Notes: generated from the letters alone by a model not told the origin. A DNA stretch of 64,000 bases from Volvariella volvacea V23 (GCA_000349905.1 KB722760.1:449129-513128); one strand, 5' to 3'. Positions 46,026-57,401 are shown, counted from the first letter of the stretch. A program made the numbers and translations.

Positions 46026-48631
46026 CTAATCGTCCGAGGCATCAGATGAGGAGCTTTCGTCCGTTTCGGCGCAGGCCAAGCGTTCAATGAAAGATCTGAG
46101 TTCTTTGCTGGATTCGATCATTCGATTTCGTATTTTGAAAAGGTGCAGCAGGAACTCGGCCATGCAATCTGTACGAACTGAACAATCTACGAGATCCAGA
46201 TGGCGCTTGAGTAGTACAGAGCGGCAATACCATCGGCCTGCTCGCCGCAGTGGATAGTGCATGTACACTGTGGCGTGATACTCGTCGTACAGGATGCCAA
46301 AGAGTATGCACCACGATGGCACAGGTGCAAGAGAGATATTATTCTCTTCCAGATATGCACACATGCCATCGAAAGTTGGGGAAAAAAGTTCCATTAGCCT
46401 TCTTATTCCACGATACTTATTTGCTACATGCGTAGGGTCGTCCTTGAATTGAGGTTTATGGCTAGCTTGATGAAGATAAGAGCAAGGAAGAGCGAGAAGC
46501 AAGGGCCATTTAGAGCAGCTAACATCATAGTCGGTGCGTATTACAACTTTGATGATGGGTAACTCAAGTCTAGCGTTTGATAGCTGTCTGAGTTGTAGTT
46601 GTCAGATACATCATCATTTCGTTAATGAATGAATAGCTCGTACAAGATGGTTTTGCAGAACGGTCCTTCAAAGAATGGCAACATGCATTGGTGGAGTGTA
46701 AAGACCGATTCATCTGACAAGACAGTGCCAAGGGACAATGCGTCGAGGAATAGCGATTGGAGTTTGAGCATAGTACCATTTAGCTCTGATGCCGATTTCG
46801 TGTCGGCGACTTTTATGATTTGCCAACGTCCAGAAGTCGGTGCTCGCTCTCCATCCGTGGGGAACCACCTCTCCTGTCGCAATGAAGCAATCCAGTGCCC
46901 AAAGGTTAATTGGCCTTGCGGTTGTGTGAGTAAAGTATTGGGATCCTTGACTGGGGTAAGTGCAAAAAAAAGCTAATAGAAGATATTCTCCCTTACTCCA
47001 GAGCCAAACCAGCTTTCAGGTATCTCTATTTTTATGGGATGGTATATGCCAAATTCTGACCATGTTTGCCGTGTGATGCATTCATCGGGACGGCCGAAGG
47101 CTGGTCCATCGAAGAGCCATTTAACTTTGCCCTTGCCAAATTGTGTGCGATCGCTTGCAAACGAGCTAGAGAGTTCTTCCCATTCAAATGGAGTCCTAAT
47201 CCTCAATTCACGATTTCGAAGGAATTGATTCACTTGCTGCTTCACGACTGGATCCTCTGGCAGAGTCACTGGAAGAGACTTGGTCAGAGGACAATATACA
47301 GCGTTTGACTACACACACATTTTTCGACGATGTTTCCCATGCCTGTCCTCGAACTTTCATACAACCCAATGCTGTCTATCCGTCTGTGAATGGCATCATA
47401 CAAATCAGCACGGGGTAAATTAGGACAATCCTTAAGGGCAGATGCAATCCTGAATGCATGTCGTTGAAGGGTAAATAGCGCCAATATTAAACGCATGCGC
47501 GAAATCAACACCGTATCTAGGTCACTGTCTGGTGTTGCTCCGAAAGGCAGCACATCGATTAGGATTGACCTCAAATTTAAAACTGGACGCATTCCTGTTC
47601 GTGGTTCGACAGAAAGACAGACGTGTGCAACAATAGCAACAGCTTCACTGTTGAACAGTAAGCCAAAGAAAACAGGTGCAGGCCTGCTGGCGTCACTTGA
47701 TGCGTCTAGGAGAGCCTGACAAAGCACCCTCATGGACAGTTCTGCGTGCTCAGCAAGGGCCTTGAGGTGTCGAGCCAAATTCGGCTGCTTCAATCCGTCT
47801 TGCACCAATCAGGGGGGGATGAGCTGGGGATTCAGGGAGAAAGAGATTTCCGAGGACTTTAGTAAGCTGTGTCGGGATGTCAGGTTGGTACACCAGCGCA
47901 AATCCACAGGAACCATAGGTAAGAGGAATGGCGCCTCTATCGTTTATTAAAGATCGTGAAGGGGGAAAGTTACTTCGAGACGTAGTCAATATTGATGTAC
48001 TTAACAGGTGGAATAAATATTGCTTACTGGGTCAACCAACAATGAGGAGTGCCAGCGAACAGTGCAGATAAGCATCTTTTAGCCAATCCTGGGGTCCCCG
48101 CATACAGTAAAGGCTCCAACATCTTTAAGAAGCTATAACACAGGGGGTTTTTGCCGGAGTAATATTGGAGGTGATTCATTGTATCTGTGATGGAGAGCCT
48201 CCATTCGCTCATAAGGAAATCCGGGTGAATGGACGTAAGAGATTCAGTTCGTTCTTGGACGGTTTTCTCTGAGAGCAGATACAGCAATTTGCGTTCCTGC
48301 AAATGCTGCAGAGAGAGCATAATAGCCTTGTTAAATTGGCTATTCATTATGGTGCATGGCTCAGCAGGTTGATGTAGACCCTATCGAAACATAATTAAAA
48401 CCCAGCTCATTCCAACATCGAGGCTTTTTGTCCACTCACATCCATCCATTGTGCAGGGATACCCAGCGGAGTCGTGCCTGCCCATTCATCATGGAGCTGG
48501 GATATATAGCGAAGTGTGGTAGCTTCATTACTAGTGGATGAGCTATGCTGAGCATGCTGAAGAGATTTCTTGTAGTCCCAATGGCTATCACCTGCTTTGT
48601 AGAATGCTAATTCTTGTGAGAGGTTGCTCAT
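46026..48631 (-). pseudogene. X-family large protein of unknown function (X1), one frameshift
   Basis: This is a paralogue of X2 (57710-60385) in the same orientation. Exon 1 is 48440-48631 and exon 2 is 48028-48380. Exon 3 starts at 47972, and coding blocks continue to a stop at 46026. Shared blocks with X2 include RYISQLHDEWAG, LLYAGTPGLAKRCLSALF, AGTPHCWLT, NLFLPESPAHPP, FFGLLFNSEAVAIVAHVCLS, ILIDVLPFG, RTPFEWEEL, ILYDEYHATVYMHYP and a Ser/Asp-rich C-terminus. There is no signal peptide or clear membrane span, and no catalytic motif is recognised. In exon 3 the frame shifts within a run of seven C (minus strand, 47812-47818): PESPAHPPLIGA is in one frame and LAEHAELSMRVL in the next. With one base changed the gene would be open. 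Sequencing error in the homopolymer is as likely as a real mutation. CpG content is normal, unlike X2. Confidence 0.65.
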
Positions 48632-48822
48632 AGTTATGTAGGATGTTGGAGTGATAAGTATTGTGACTGAGAGATTAGGAGTTTCTTATAGTGGAGGTTA
48701 AATCTGGATTGTGGTAGATCAAAGCAAAGCCTGCAGATCCGAATTTGATCTGATCACAATATTTGCATGCACAAGTATGCCCATCCCCACATCTTGTATT
48801 GCATACCCACTCTTCAAAATTA

Positions 48823-49178
48823 TGTTGGATGGACCATCAGTATGGACCAGACTTATGGTTATTCAGACTGAGTATGCAGACTAGTACTTGGAATGTACAC
48901 ATGTTATGGAGAAATATGTGGCTAGATACACATGGTAGATAGTCATAGGATATAGGTAGATAGATCCTAAGTATCACCAAAGTGACCCACATCAATTCCG
49001 AGGTGGATACCATCATTTCCAAAATGGTGGATGGCACTTGTCACTCCTCTGTACAAATAGTTCCAGCATGTACCTACCAGCCCCCCAATTCTCTGATATA
49101 CACAAAGTATCATTACTCTTTACTCCTAGGAGAGGTGACCTCCATAGCCTCTACCACCTGTAAGGCTGCTGTTTAACA
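48823..49178 (+). repeat. 5' LTR of Copia family A
   Basis: 356 bp from TGTTGGATGG to TTTAACA. The first about 230 bp match the 3' LTR at 56526 with scattered C/T and A/G differences. The reverse-orientation copy at 21954-22348 matches over the whole length apart from the gap. Confidence 0.9.
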
Positions 49179-49194
49179 GGTTATGGGCCCTGGT
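49179..49194 (+). promoter_or_regulatory. Primer-binding site for initiator tRNA half
   Basis: GGTTATGGGCCCTGG directly abuts the 5' LTR. Its complement, CCAGGGCCCATAACC, has the form of an initiator-methionine tRNA anticodon arm with CAT at the centre. This is the arrangement known for Drosophila copia, which primes from a 5' half of that tRNA. Confidence 0.7.
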
Positions 49195-49272
49195 GGCCTT
49201 GATTGCACTGATACTGCTGCAACAAATGTGCATGTCTGGCTGCACCAACGCCTATGATTGTTACCTACTCTG

Positions 49273-49710
49273 TGTTACGGACCACATAACCAGTCCCATT
49301 TCTTTTCTTTTGCTCTCGTTATCACTCTCGTCTCACCTTGATTCATCTCGACCAGCTATGGACTTCATCTCTTTTCATCTCGTGGATAGTAATTTTCTTT
49401 TAGGTACTACATATGTGTACATACATGCTCTCTACTATCTTCAGTAGTACCTATGTGTTTCCTCCACTTTATACTTACCTCTTTTAGTTGTCTGCCACAT
49501 ACTCTCCTCCACCCAGCAGTAGTATATAAGCCATAGCACCCAGCTTGATTCAACTCAAGCTTAACCTCTTGTATAGCTAGCAGTCTAATATAGAGACTTG
49601 CTTTGCTCAGCCTCTTGACCTCCCTCTCATCTCCTACTCGTCACCCTGTGACCTCAGAAGAGTCTAGTCTAGTGTCAATTGAAGTCTGATAGAGAGGCTC
49701 AGTTGTAACA
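49273..49710 (+). repeat. Solo LTR, family B, copy 1
   Basis: 438 bp from TGTTACGGAC to TTGTAACA, with a perfect 5-bp target duplication CTCTG on both sides (49268-49272 and 49711-49715). It is nested between the Copia 5' LTR and gag. It carries AGTATATAAGCC, a TATA-like promoter element. About 80-85% alike to copy 2 at 53777. Confidence 0.9.
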
Positions 49711-52251
49711 CTCTGTGACTATGCTAGGCTGCTGTAAGCACCATGGCAGACATCCTAAGAGGTAGACATGTTGAATGACAGTGCTTACCATGGCTGCTTT
49801 TGTACTTTGCATACATCATTACTGACTATGTCTACTCCTAAGAACAATGTCCACAAAGACCTCTCTTGAAAGAATCAACAAGCTCACTGGTCCTAACTAT
49901 AGGGAATGGGCTGATTCTATGAAAGCCTTCTTGCGCTCACAAGGCTTTTGGCAGTTGGTTGTTGGTAATGAAGCAATGGTTAAGGAGGTACCAGATGACG
50001 ATGACAACTGTAGGGAACGTCAGAACTGGATTAACAGGGATAACCAGGCTCTTGGCTGTATTACTCTTCTCTTCAAGTTGCTGACAACCTCAAGTATCTC
50101 TTCAAGGACAATGATACATTCCATACTGCTTGGACCTGGCTGGCAGAAAAGTTTGGTATGCCAAACGCAGCAATTGTCTTTGGTGACTTTCACAAGGCTA
50201 TGAACTTTAGGATTTCTGGCAATGATAATTCTGAAAGTGAATGCCAGATGCTTGCCACCTACTTCTGATGACTTTACAACAATGATGTCATTATCCTGGA
50301 GTTTGTACAAGCTATGATGCTTCTTGCTGCTATTCCCCAGAAATGGGATAATGTCTCCATGACTCTTCTTGCACAATATGATATGGATGGCCTTACATTT
50401 GACATCATCAATGCTGCAATTGTAGCTGAATATAACTGAAAGTCAAATGTCACTAATGGCACACCTCAGGCCAAGAAGATTTTGGCTGTAAAGCACAAAG
50501 AAGGAGACCCAAAGTGGAAAGAGCAGAAGTCATCTGGTGATAGTAACAAGAAGTTGAACAAGTGTGGTAAACATTCTGGCAAGCACAGAAACAAGGGTGA
50601 TAAGAAGGAAAACAAGAACAACTTGCATTTGCATGCCCACTCTCATTTGGCATTAGCCGTTCACATCCTTGACACCTTCTCCAACTTTACTCCGACTATG
50701 ACCTCTAATGAGATCATTTCACCTGCCACTCATTCTCTTCTTGAACACATACATGATGCTCCTGCATAAGCCTATACAGGTCAATGTCATCATCACTCTA
50801 TCCTCTTCATTGTCAATGCAGCTTACACTTTGGCTGAGTGCATGGGTGTTATGCCAACAACACAGACTCTCTCAAACCTTGAGACCATGCTTGCTAATAG
50901 TGCAACTCTCAAGAATAAGAATGAAGCATCTAGGCCTACAAAGAGGGAGAGACAGATGTATGAATATACAACCTCTGATGAGGAACATGATGAAGAGTGG
51001 GAGATCTTTAGCTTAAGCGAGTACTCTAGCAACTATGACTTTGATGATGTTGTCTCAATCAAATATGAATCCAACCTTGAGTATGTCTTCTACCCCAACC
51101 TCAAGATGCATTGTACTAATGTGACTACACAGCACTATGTATGCTGATTAGCTGCATGTAGATACTCATTTTCATTGCATGTACTTAACATAGATCTAAA
51201 ATATATAGATCATGTTGCATCTTGTTTGAAATGTAAGAGAAAAGGAAAACAAAAACATCATCATCATCAGTTTGATGCCACAAAGCATTGGATTATTGAT
51301 TTGGGCGCATCTATTCATTTTACCTACTCTAAATCTGACTTCATTGACTATGAGCCACTCAAAGAAAAGATACCAGTACAACAAGCTGGACCCCAGCCAA
51401 TATATATTAAAGGCAAAGGGACAATACTTCTACGACATAAAGTGCAGGATGAAAGTCCTAGATGGGTTACAACTAGACTATACCCAGTAATGCATGTCTC
51501 AAACATGAATGTTAAACTTCTATTAGTTGGTCAGATGCTGAATGAAGGCCTTTCATTAGAAGGGCACAGTAACGTGTTTACCTTCAAAAGAGATAGCAAG
51601 GTGGTAATGACAGCAGAACCTCTGGTTCCTGGCCAAACTATTTATTGGTTGAAAGGTGAACCTGTTGAGTCAGTGCATGTAGTGCACTGAATGCTGCAGA
51701 CTATGACACATGGCATAAATGTCTTGGTCATCCTTCCAAGGATGTTCTATGCAAAATGAAGATACATGTTAAAGACTTCCCATCTGATTTTCATGTCTCC
51801 AAAGAATCAGATATCTGTCCTGCATGTGCGAAAGGCAAGATGCCTTCAAAGTCATTTAAAGAATCCTCATCATGAGCTACTATACCCTTTGAGCTTATTC
51901 ACTCTGATCTCAAAGAGTTCTTAGTACATTCATACCACAAGTACAAGTACTTCATGTCATTCTTTGACAACTTCACCTCCTATGCATGGGTAACATGCCT
52001 GCGCAAGAAGTCAGATGCACTTGATGCATTCAGACATTTTGCTGTAACTGTTGAAACCCAACATAACACTAAAATTAAATGTTGGCATTCTGATGCTGGA
52101 GGAGAATTCAAGTCTACAGAACTCGATGAAGAGCTCAAAAGTCATAGCATTATAGTTGAGCAAAGTGCACCTTATACTCCTTAACAAAATGGTCATGCAG
52201 AGTGATTCAATTGCACCATCATGGACAAAGCACAAACATTATGCTTTCAAG

Positions 52252-52949
52252 TGTTGAGGAAAAAGCAGATACTCAGATTTCATTCCCAAGCAAAGAATCT
52301 TTAAAGCTGGGGAATAGGTGGCAAGAGCAGTACGGTATATATACTACTCGAAGATAAATAAAGATAAATAAAGGGATATAATCTCCTGGGTGAGGAGAAG
52401 TGGGGGGTAAGAATGAAAGTAAGAAAGTGGGAGTCCTGAGCGAAGAGTGTAGCGCACAGACCAGGGGATGCGTAAGCTGGGTCGGCATATACACATATGC
52501 CCATGTCATGCACAGTCAATGTGAGAAATGGACGGAGTCATATGAAGTCATAATCGATCTTCTGACTCGACACATGTTCATCTAGAACAAGATCGAATCA
52601 TCGGATGCAGTAGAGAACAAAGGGTATACCATAAAGGGGCAGTGGGGACGGGTAGAGTAGGAACAGGTATCGTAGATGTGGGTGTAGGGTATGGATAAAC
52701 AGATGTGTACAGGTTAATGATGATGAGTAAAAGGAGGAATGGGGTAATGTGTATTATATATCGAAGATATAATGAAAAGGGTATACCGAAAAAAGAAATA
52801 AGAAGGAAAGGAGACTGAGATAATAGAGACGCTTGGTGGGCATCAATATGGGTGTAAATGCTGGGTGAGCGCTTGTTGATAAGATGTAGACGCTTGGTGG
52901 GCATCAGAATATTGGGCGTTTATGTCGAGGGCTTTTACGAGCCCTGACA
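52252..52949. repeat. Solo LTR, family C
   Basis: 698 bp from TGTTGAGG to CCTGACA, flanked by perfect 5-bp repeats TCAAG (52247-52251 and 52950-52954). It interrupts the integrase reading frame between AQTLC and SPESWWEFALEH, and removing it with one repeat restores the frame. It contains many CpG, unlike the element around it. It has short internal repeats (AAGATAAATA twice). Confidence 0.88.
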
Positions 52950-53776
52950 TCAAGCATGCTCACCTGAATCTTGGTGGGAATTTGCATTAGAACATGCCAT
53001 TCACCTATATAACATTACTCCTATTGCACATCTTGGATGGAAAACACTACATGAGCAGCTGTATAAAGTGCTACCTGGTGTAGACCATCTTTGAATTTTT
53101 GGCTGTGGAGCATATGTTTACCTTCCAGAAAATGTTTGCAAGAACAAACTCACTCCTAAATCTGAGCTAATGGTCTATTTGGGCCAGATACCTGGCATCA
53201 GAGGATATTGCTTTATGCATCTTCACAACAATTCTCTTTTTATTGGCACTACTGCTCTCTTCAATGAGAACATCTTCCCAAAGTGTCCAAACTTTAACAA
53301 TCCTGGATCAACTATCTTTGAGGATAAAAAAGAGAATAATGAAGAATATATTCCTGTTAATGATAATGATGATGACACCTTTGATATACCAAATATTCCA
53401 AGTTGGAAGGAAACAAGTAGAAAACAAAAAGTAGAAGATGAGTCAGATCCACAGGAACCAATATCTCCTGGGGGAGATAGACATATAGAGGATGAACCAC
53501 CAGTTCACAAGCCGGAAGTGCAACCAGAACCTGCTGCTGAGGCACCTGAAACTGAACCTTCCACTTCTTAGCAACCCCTACAATGCTCCAGTTGTACACC
53601 TAAGCCTGTTCAACGACCAGGCAACATCTATGGTGATAAAAAGCCAACGGATGTACTTAAGCCATGCAAACGGCTACCTAGAATTCCTGACCAGGCTGCA
53701 GACCCAGTTCAGTGCCTAATTGAGGAAGGGGGAGTTGCTTTTATCCATTTTCTGCTTGCTAAGGCTATACCACCAG

Positions 53777-54207
53777 TGTTACAGACTGTATAACCAGTCC
53801 AATTGTTTTCTTTTCGCTTTTGTCTTGTCTTGTCTCATCTTGCATCATGTACTCAGCTATGGACTTCGATTTCTTTTCATCTCATGGGCAACAATATACT
53901 ACATATGTGTACATACATGTCCTCTATTATTTCTAGTAGTACCTACATGTTTCCTCCACTACATACTTACTTCTTTTAGTCATCTGCCACATACTCTCCT
54001 CCACCCAGTAGATAGTATATAAGCCATAGCATTCAGCTTGATTCAACTCAAGCTTAATCTCTTGTGTAGCTAGCAGTCTAATATAGAGGCTTGCTTCACT
54101 CAGCCTCTTGCTCATTTGCTCTCACTTCCTTCTCTTCACCTCCTGTGATCTTGGAAGGGTCTAGTTTAGTGTCAATTGAAGTCTAATAGAGAGGCTCAGT
54201 TGTAACA
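53777..54207 (+). repeat. Solo LTR, family B, copy 2
   Basis: 431 bp from TGTTACAGAC to TTGTAACA. The target duplication is ACCAG / ACTAG, with one C-to-T mismatch. It sits between the integrase C-terminus and reverse transcriptase. It contains the same TATATAAGCC block as copy 1. Confidence 0.9.
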
Positions 54208-55406
54208 ACTAGTTGGCAACATTCTCACAACATTTAGGGATATTGAGTGCCTGCCACCCAAAGAGCAGAGAGAATGAAAGGATGCATGTTGAGAGGAAAT
54301 ATCAACTCTCTGTGCTAGAAAGATCTTCAAACTTGTTGACCTACCATCTGGCCAAAAGGCTATTAAAAATAGATGGGTATTTTCAGTTAAATCTGATGGC
54401 TGTAAACATGCCAGACTTGTTGCCAAAGGTTTCTCAGATTGAAGGTGTAGACTATGATGAGATATTTTCTCCTGTTGTCCACTATGAATCTGTTTGTCTT
54501 ATGCTTGCACTGGCTGCACTGGAAGATTGGTGCACTGTTGCATTAGATGTGAGAAATGCTTTTCTGTATAGTGACCTCAATGAGGAAATCTACATGGAAC
54601 AACCTAAGGGCTTCATGATCAAAGGCAAAGAATGCAAAGTTATGTGTTTACTAAAAGCATTATATGGATTGAAAGAGGCTGCTAATTTATGGTGGAAAGT
54701 GCTAGTTCAGTCAATGAAAGAACTTGGCTGTTATAGACTAAAATCCAACACTGGAGTATTCATATATTGACAAACAAATGGCTTGATTGTTATCACTATT
54801 GTTTATGTTGATGATGCCTTATTTCTGAGGCCTGACTGGAGCCTTGTAACCAAGAAGAAATCCGAGTTCATGAAGCATTGGGAATGTAGAGATCTAGGTG
54901 ATGCAACAGAATTCCTTGGAATGCATATCAAGTATCAAGGAAAGTGTTTTTCACTTGACCAATCAGCCTATCTTAAAAAGGTTGTTGAACACTTTAGCAT
55001 GCAAAATGCAAAAGTTGCATCTACTCCACTCTCACATGGTTATAAACCTATACCAAATGATGGAGATAGTACTCCTCAATTACGCTCCCAATTTCAATCA
55101 ATTATTGGATCACTATTGTGTCTCATGTTGGGAACAAGACCAGACATTGCTTATGCTGTCATACATCTATCACAATTTGCTGCAAATCCCTCAGAAGATC
55201 ATGTCAACAAAGCATTGTAAATTTGCTGATATCTAGTAGGCACTTCTGACTATGCCCTTGTCTACAATGGGGCTAACAACTTGGGATTAATCACCTTTAC
55301 AGACTCTGACTGGGGTTCAAGTCCAGATGGTAGAAAATCAATGGCTGGCTACTTTATGAAACTGGCTGCTGTATCAGTTACATGGCAAACACATCGTCAA
55401 CGTACT

Positions 55407-56117
55407 TGTTAGTGATGAGGGCACTTGGCCCCAAAAACAAATAAATAGAGACAAAGAAACAACTACTATACTCATCACACATCTTTACATGTTATCAGAT
55501 GGGCCTACTACAAGGAATCACCCACATGGCAGTGCCCAGGTATTACTAGTGGCATGGTTGCAAAGACACTCACTACCAACTAGCAGGGGAGACAAGATGA
55601 ATAAACTGATCCTAATGATGCATACTCACTCCTTAGTAGCCTGTTAGTTCAGGTTGCACTAGAGTCTCTGAGACAAAGCTAGCTTGGCCAAGTAGACAAG
55701 GTCAAAACTAAGGAAAACCCCCAGAGCCCACCTCACCCACTTAGATATTTCTTGAGGTCATGTGTACATATTTACACTATTCCAGACTATTCTATGGGTA
55801 TCTATCTATGACCTCATGATGATATCACCAGTGTCTGGTATCGCTAAGATCCTATTGGGTAGAGATAAGCCATGAGCCGGGATGATGGCGCCAAGACTAA
55901 TGATGTCACCAAGAATACCTTGATGCCTGGGATCTCTGAAGGTGGCTCAAAAGGTAATGCATCATGTGATCATGATGTTATCTAATCTAATCTGGATTAA
56001 GTAAGCAGTCATGTGGTCCTTGGGCACCTAAGAAAAGAAAATAGAAAATAAAATAAAAATAGAAATAAATATTAAATAATTGGAAATAAATAGGAAATAA
56101 GGATATGATTTCTGACA
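55407..56117. repeat. Solo LTR, family D
   Basis: 711 bp from TGTTAGTGAT to TTCTGACA, flanked by perfect 5-bp repeats GTACT (55402-55406 and 56118-56122). Removing it rejoins the RNase H frame as WQTHRQRTVALSSTKAEYMA. The 3' third is A-rich. It is not alike to families A-C beyond the end dinucleotides. Confidence 0.87.
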
Positions 56118-56514
56118 GTACTGTAGCACTGTCTTCTACAAAAGCTGAATACATGGCCTTGTCTGACTGTGCTCGACAAGTCATGTGGGTCAAAAATCTC
56201 TTTGCAGAAATTGGTTTTGATTTGATCAGGCCGCTAATATGTGCCAACAATCAAGGATCAATATTTATTGGATCCAACCCTGCACAAGAGAGATGATCCA
56301 AGCACATTGATATACACTACCATTATATATGTGATCTAATAGAAGACGAAAAAGTCTCAGTAGTCTTCATACCTGGAAGTGAAAATCCTGCAGACATGTT
56401 CACAAAGAATCTTGACAAGCAGAAGTTCCTTCAATTCTGAGAGCATCTTGGGCTTGAGTTTTACATTTTACTTGCTATCATAGATATGCTTAGCACCATT
56501 AGTTATGGTACTTA

Positions 56515-56525
56515 GCAGGGAGAAG
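56515..56525 (+). promoter_or_regulatory. Polypurine tract
   Basis: GCAGGGAGAAG directly before the 3' LTR, the plus-strand primer of the Copia element. Confidence 0.7.
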
Positions 56526-57319
56526 TGTTGAACAGACTGTTAGTATGGACCAGACTTATGGTTATTCAGACTGAGTATGCAGACCGGTACTTGGAATGTA
56601 CACATGTTATAGAGAAATATGTGGCTAGATACACATAGTAGATAGTCATAGGATACAGGTAGATAGATCCTAAGTATCACCAAAGTGACCCACATCAATT
56701 CCAATGTGGATACCATCATTTCCAAAATGGTGAACAGCACTTGTCACTCCTCTGTTACAAGTACTTACCTCTGAGATGTTCTTTAGCAGGAATAGAAGCA
56801 AGTAGGGCAAATACTTGAGCACTGGTGATGCAGTAGAGTGAAAGACAAATTGATTGATCTGAGGAGCGATACTCAGAAGTACAGGCCTTATATATCTACA
56901 AGACTGTATATAACTATTTGTACAATATAAATAACTGACAACAGATTTATTAGCTATCTGAGGCATGTGTTTATCTAAGTGACCAATGGCATAAGTTCCT
57001 CTTATTCTACAATGTTCCATGATATTCTACGAGGCTGTGCATATGACTAAGTCATGATGTCATATTACTCCAAGGTTCTGGGATGTTCCATGACCTTTTG
57101 GAAAGTTCTAGAGAAGTCTTGGCATGAGAAGATATTACTAATAATGATTATATAATAAGAATAGGTGCCTTAGACAAGCACTGAGGTATAAGCGCTCATA
57201 ATAGCCGCTCAAGGGTGTTAGTGCCTGAGGGTTACTAAAATAATACGTGATAATTAAAGGAGAAATAATGGTATATATGTGACCAACAGAGAAAACCGTG
57301 ACATCCTCTGTACAAATAG
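56526..57319 (+). repeat. 3' LTR of Copia family A, interrupted and truncated
   Basis: Starts TGTTGAACAG after the polypurine tract, follows the 5' LTR to the CACTCCTC block, is split by the LTR at 56753-57303, resumes as TCCTCTGTACAAATAG and then stops. The last about 120 bp of the LTR are missing. The join to a reversed family B fragment shares ATAG. Confidence 0.88.
56753..57303. repeat. Solo LTR, family E
   Basis: 551 bp from TGTTACAAGT to CCGTGACA, with perfect 5-bp target repeats TCCTC (56748-56752 and 57304-57308) inside the Copia 3' LTR. Internal sequence differs from families A-D. Confidence 0.87.
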
Positions 57320-57401
57320 CTAGTTGAGATGAATTGAGGTAAGATGAGAGCGATGATGAAAGCAAAGAAAAGAAATGGGACCAGTTATGTGGTCCATAAC
57401 A
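57316..57401 (-). repeat. Truncated family B LTR end
   Basis: The reverse complement, from TGTTATGGACCACATAAC onward, matches the first about 80 bp of the family B LTRs. The rest is missing at the junction with the Copia LTR. Confidence 0.85.

Larger units (their letters stand above)
49847..56450 (+). pseudogene. Degenerate Copia gag-pol
   Basis: Blocks in order: gag from MSTKTSLERINKLTGPNYRE (49847) through a Lys-rich nucleocapsid-like part; protease with HWIIDLGASIHFT (51290), where Leu replaces the Ser of the usual D-S-G motif; the integrase zinc finger HKCLGH...CPAC (51716-51835); integrase core with IHSDLKEF and WHSDAGGEF (to 52250); its end from 52955; reverse transcriptase with VDLPSGQKAIKNRWVFSVK and YVDDALF (54310-55000); and RNase H with TFTDSDWG and STKAEYMAL (55300-56430). 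It is interrupted by LTRs at 52252, 53777 and 55407. In-frame stops include 50266, 50269, 51873, 52182, 52203, 53093, 54768, 55218, 55227 and 56294. Confidence 0.92.
48823..57319 (+). mobile_element. Ty1/Copia retrotransposon (family A), decayed, with nested LTRs
   Basis: A plus-strand element with a 5' LTR, tRNA primer site, gag, then protease, integrase, reverse transcriptase and RNase H in the Copia order, polypurine tract and a truncated 3' LTR. The pol gene carries many nonsense codons and at least one frameshift, so it cannot move by itself. Five LTRs of other elements sit inside it (49273, 52252, 53777, 55407 and 56753). Without them the element would be about 5.7 kb, a usual size. The left flank is AATTA. 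The right end is deleted, so the target duplication cannot be checked. Confidence 0.93.

Noticed and set aside
45339..46029. Possible genes on both strands upstream of X1
   Set aside because: Some peptide stretches look protein-like, but no start, splice pattern or family could be established.
52261..52910. Several frames inside the integrase interruption
   Set aside because: They lie in a solo LTR with exact 5-bp target repeats and lack domains.
55407..56117. Interpreting the A-rich insertion as a SINE-like retroposon
   Set aside because: The A-rich end is internal. TG...CA termini and a perfect GTACT duplication fit an LTR, and removal restores the RNase H frame.
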